A stretch of 64,000 nt of DNA from Halanaerobium sp. MA284_MarDTE_T2 (lineage in GTDB: Bacteria > Bacillota > Halanaerobiia > Halanaerobiales > Halanaerobiaceae), in the NCBI RefSeq assembly GCF_003337245.1, contig NZ_QPJE01000008.1, positions 1-64,000 of the forward strand, written 5' to 3'. Below, piece after piece: positions 62,255-64,000 of this stretch. The position numbers were made by a program, and so were the translations under genes. A model generated the notes under the pieces. The model made no database searches and was not told the origin of the DNA. It saw nothing but the letters and a program-made list of their open reading frames with translations. Every line of letters starts with the position of its first letter. Position 1 is the first letter of the stretch.

Positions 62255-63226
62255 TTATTCGGGAAGTCTATTTTTTAAAAGCTCTTCAGCCGCCGTATAA
62301 GGATCTTCAGACAGGTCTCTAATTGCCTTTAATTTTTCACTGAAGTGTTCGGAATTTTCGATAGGTTTAATGATCTTAGCCAGAACCCTCTCTTCCATTA
62401 AGTTGATCAATTGGCGCCTCATAACTTCATGACGATTTTCTTTTAACTGTCCATCATTTTGAAGATATTCTTTATGATCATTAATCTTTTCAACAAGTTC
62501 AGCTATCCCTTTATTTTCAGTAGCAGTTGTTTTTACAATTGGAATCGTCCATTTTTCTCCCTCTTTATGAGTTAATCTCACCATCTGTTCTAAAGTAAGC
62601 TCCATTTTTATGACAGAAGGGCGGTCAGATTTATTAAGCACAAAAATATCTCCTACTTCCATTAATCCGGCCTTAAATGTCTGAATATCATCTCCTGCTT
62701 CAGGAACTGTCACAACTAAAGTAGTATCTGCAAGATCAACAATATCTACCTCATTCTGACCTACCCCAACTGTTTCTATCAATATGTAATCATAACCTGC
62801 ATAAGACAGAAGCAGTACTGTATCATATATAGCTGGATTTAATCCCCCAAGAGTTCCTCGTGTACCCATACTTCTTATAAAAACTCCTTTATCTGCAGCT
62901 ACATTATCCATACGGATTCTGTCACCTAAAAGAGCTCCACCACTAAATTGGCTTGTAGGATCTATAGCTATAATGGCAACTTTTAATCCCTGTTTCCGCC
63001 AGTGTAAAACTATTTTATCTGTCAGTGTGCTCTTTCCAGAACCTGGAGGTCCGGTAATACCAACAAGATAGGAGATTTCTGCACTTCCATAAAGTTCCTT
63101 GAGAAGGGCAAAACCTTTATCTCTATCATTTTCTATAAGAGAGATGGCACGTGCAATATGTTTTTCTTCTCCAGCTTTTATACCTTCAATCATCTCCTGT
63201 AAAGACTGCATCATATTATCCTCCAA
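62255..63226 (-). CDS. meaB: Methylmalonyl-CoA mutase-associated GTPase MeaB
   Basis: A 323-residue G3E-type GTPase (ArgK/MeaB). Walker A GPPGSGKSTLTD, switch region DPTSQFSGGALLGDRIRM, ETVGVGQNEVDIVDLAD and base motif NKSD are intact. It protects and reloads the mutase with intact cofactor. The start is one base from the mcmB stop. Confidence 0.95.
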   Translation of the reverse strand: MEDNMMQSLQEMIEGIKAGEEKHIARAISLIENDRDKGFALLKELYGSAEISYLVGITGPPGSGKSTLTDKIVLHWRKQGLKVAIIAIDPTSQFSGGALLGDRIRMDNVAADKGVFIRSMGTRGTLGGLNPAIYDTVLLLSYAGYDYILIETVGVGQNEVDIVDLADTTLVVTVPEAGDDIQTFKAGLMEVGDIFVLNKSDRPSVIKMELTLEQMVRLTHKEGEKWTIPIVKTTATENKGIAELVEKINDHKEYLQNDGQLKENRHEVMRRQLINLMEERVLAKIIKPIENSEHFSEKLKAIRDLSEDPYTAAEELLKNRLPE

Positions 63227-63622
63227 TTATTTTGCTCTTTCTTCAATAAAGTCAACAATTTTCTGAATAGGGGTTCCTGGTGTAAAGATACCATCAATAC
63301 CCAGTTCTGTAAGATATTCATGATCTTCTTCTGGAATAATGCCGCCAGCAATAACAAGTACATCTTCAAAATTTTCTTTTTTGAGAAGCTCCATTACACT
63401 CTTAAATAGATGGTTATGTGCTCCAGAGAGAATACTCATTCCAATTACATCCACATCTTCCTGAATCGCAGCTCTAACAATATCTTCAGGAGTGTTTCTG
63501 AGTCCGGTATAAACAACTTCCATACCAGCTTCAATCAGCCCCCGGGCAATTACTTTTGCACCTCTGTCATGTCCATCCAGACCTGGTTTTGCAATAAGTA
63601 CTTTAATCTTTTCTTTAGCCAT
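63227..63622 (-). CDS. mcmB: Methylmalonyl-CoA mutase, small (cobalamin-binding) subunit
   Basis: A 131-residue B12-binding Rossmann domain with DGHDRGAKVIARGL (the DxHxxG His that ligates cobalt), VIGMSILSGAH and VIAGGIIPEED. It works with the large subunit at 53868, ~8 kb away at the other end of the cluster. First gene of the pathway run; start ATG 63622 after GGAGG. Confidence 0.95.
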   Translation of the reverse strand: MAKEKIKVLIAKPGLDGHDRGAKVIARGLIEAGMEVVYTGLRNTPEDIVRAAIQEDVDVIGMSILSGAHNHLFKSVMELLKKENFEDVLVIAGGIIPEEDHEYLTELGIDGIFTPGTPIQKIVDFIEERAK

Positions 63623-63730
63623 AATGATCCTCCTTTCCCTCTTTGAATAATTGTATACAATGATATTTATAAAAAAACACAGCTAAGGAGTAAAATCAGC
63701 TTCTGCCAAATTCACTCCCTTTAAACTATT

Positions 63731-64000
63731 TTATCCTGTAACTTCCTCAATCTTATTATAAGGAAAAAACTTCTGAAATGCAATAACTCCTGCAAAAATA
63801 GCAAATCCCAGTAAATCAGTTGGCCCACCTGGTTTAATAAGAAGCAGAGCAGAACCCAGCATAAATATCCTCTGGAGTATATTGCTTTTTCGCAAAAACC
63901 AGCCTTCATTTGCAGATGCAAGTGCAATAACTCCAACAAGTGCTGTTAAAGTAACAGTAATTATTCCCATTGGTGTGCTGTTTAATCCCAATAAAGCAGG
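63731..64000 (-). CDS. TRAP transporter fused permease, C-terminal end (partial)
   Basis: The last ~89 residues of a large membrane protein cut by the right edge. The sequence PALLGLNSTPMGII...ALVGVIALASANEGWFLRKSNILQRIFMLG resembles the end of the fused TRAP-TAXI permease at 8602-10542 in order and spacing (final hydrophobic segments, then a charged tail). It is followed by 108 bases with a weak stem (GGAGT...ACTCC and a T-run) before mcmB, which may be its terminator. Confidence 0.8.
   Translation of the reverse strand, partial: PALLGLNSTPMGIITVTLTALVGVIALASANEGWFLRKSNILQRIFMLGSALLLIKPGGPTDLLGFAIFAGVIAFQKFFPYNKIEEVTG

Noticed and set aside
1-64000. tRNA, rRNA and CRISPR arrays
   Set aside because: No cloverleaf-like sequences with a T-loop and CCA-side stem in intergenic regions, no rRNA stretches, and no regularly spaced short repeats.

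Overview
The window is a low-GC, tightly packed bacterial chromosome segment. It looks like a strictly anaerobic, fermentative, salt-adapted low-GC Firmicute relative with an outer membrane; Halanaerobiales is my best guess (inference). The reasons are two ferredoxin-dependent 2-oxoacid oxidoreductases, a sodium-pumping decarboxylase set, Na+/solute carriers, SUF iron-sulfur assembly, and a KdsC-type phosphatase that implies lipopolysaccharide synthesis. I saw no rRNA, tRNA or CRISPR array.

Layout. 1-4257 (minus): a tripartite tricarboxylate transporter (tctCBA) followed by a ferredoxin and the start of a 2-oxoacid:ferredoxin oxidoreductase cut by the window edge. 4772-10542 (plus): an MFS carrier with an AraC regulator, then a TRAP-TAXI transporter (binding protein, DUF1850, fused permease). 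10620-14886 (minus): aldo/keto reductase with ferredoxin tail, secreted nuclease, chemoreceptor. 15018-16465: an intact IS4-type insertion sequence that has removed the 3' part of a glycerate kinase gene. 16466-31673 (minus): a ~15 kb one-direction catabolic array built around a second TctABC carrier. It holds two copies of an unusual ferredoxin/partner gene pair, a DUF2148 protein, two alcohol dehydrogenases, a ketopantoate hydroxymethyltransferase-like enzyme, an isopropylmalate synthase-like enzyme, a PdxA-like dehydrogenase and a CitA/CitB-type two-component system. 32236-33203: YaiI/YqxD and KdsC-like genes. 33433-39497 (minus): a dipeptide/oligopeptide-type ABC transporter whose leader is a lysine riboswitch with its own promoter and terminator. 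39689-42153: msrB and an NhaC-family antiporter. 42154-47190 (minus): sufCBDSU. 47330-53570: a small gene fragment, a C_GCAxxG_C_C protein, a TDT carrier, an unknown protein, a CstA-family carrier, a MITE-like element, an AI-2E family permease and ComFB. 53868-63622 (minus): methylmalonyl-CoA mutase, epimerase, MeaB, carboxyltransferase/decarboxylase and a second 2-oxoacid:ferredoxin oxidoreductase, preceded by the tail of another TRAP permease.

How it fits together. The last region can convert 2-oxoglutarate to succinyl-CoA (Kor), to methylmalonyl-CoA (mutase, epimerase) and to propionyl-CoA with Na+ export (decarboxylase). The transporters (two TTT, two TRAP-TAXI, TDT, MFS, CstA) point to a life on carboxylic acids and peptides. 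The most novel parts are the 15 kb catabolic array with its duplicated ferredoxin/partner pair, the lysine riboswitch on a peptide-type ABC operon, two dispersed non-coding repeat families, and strong Shine-Dalgarno sequences and hairpins around the binding-protein genes.
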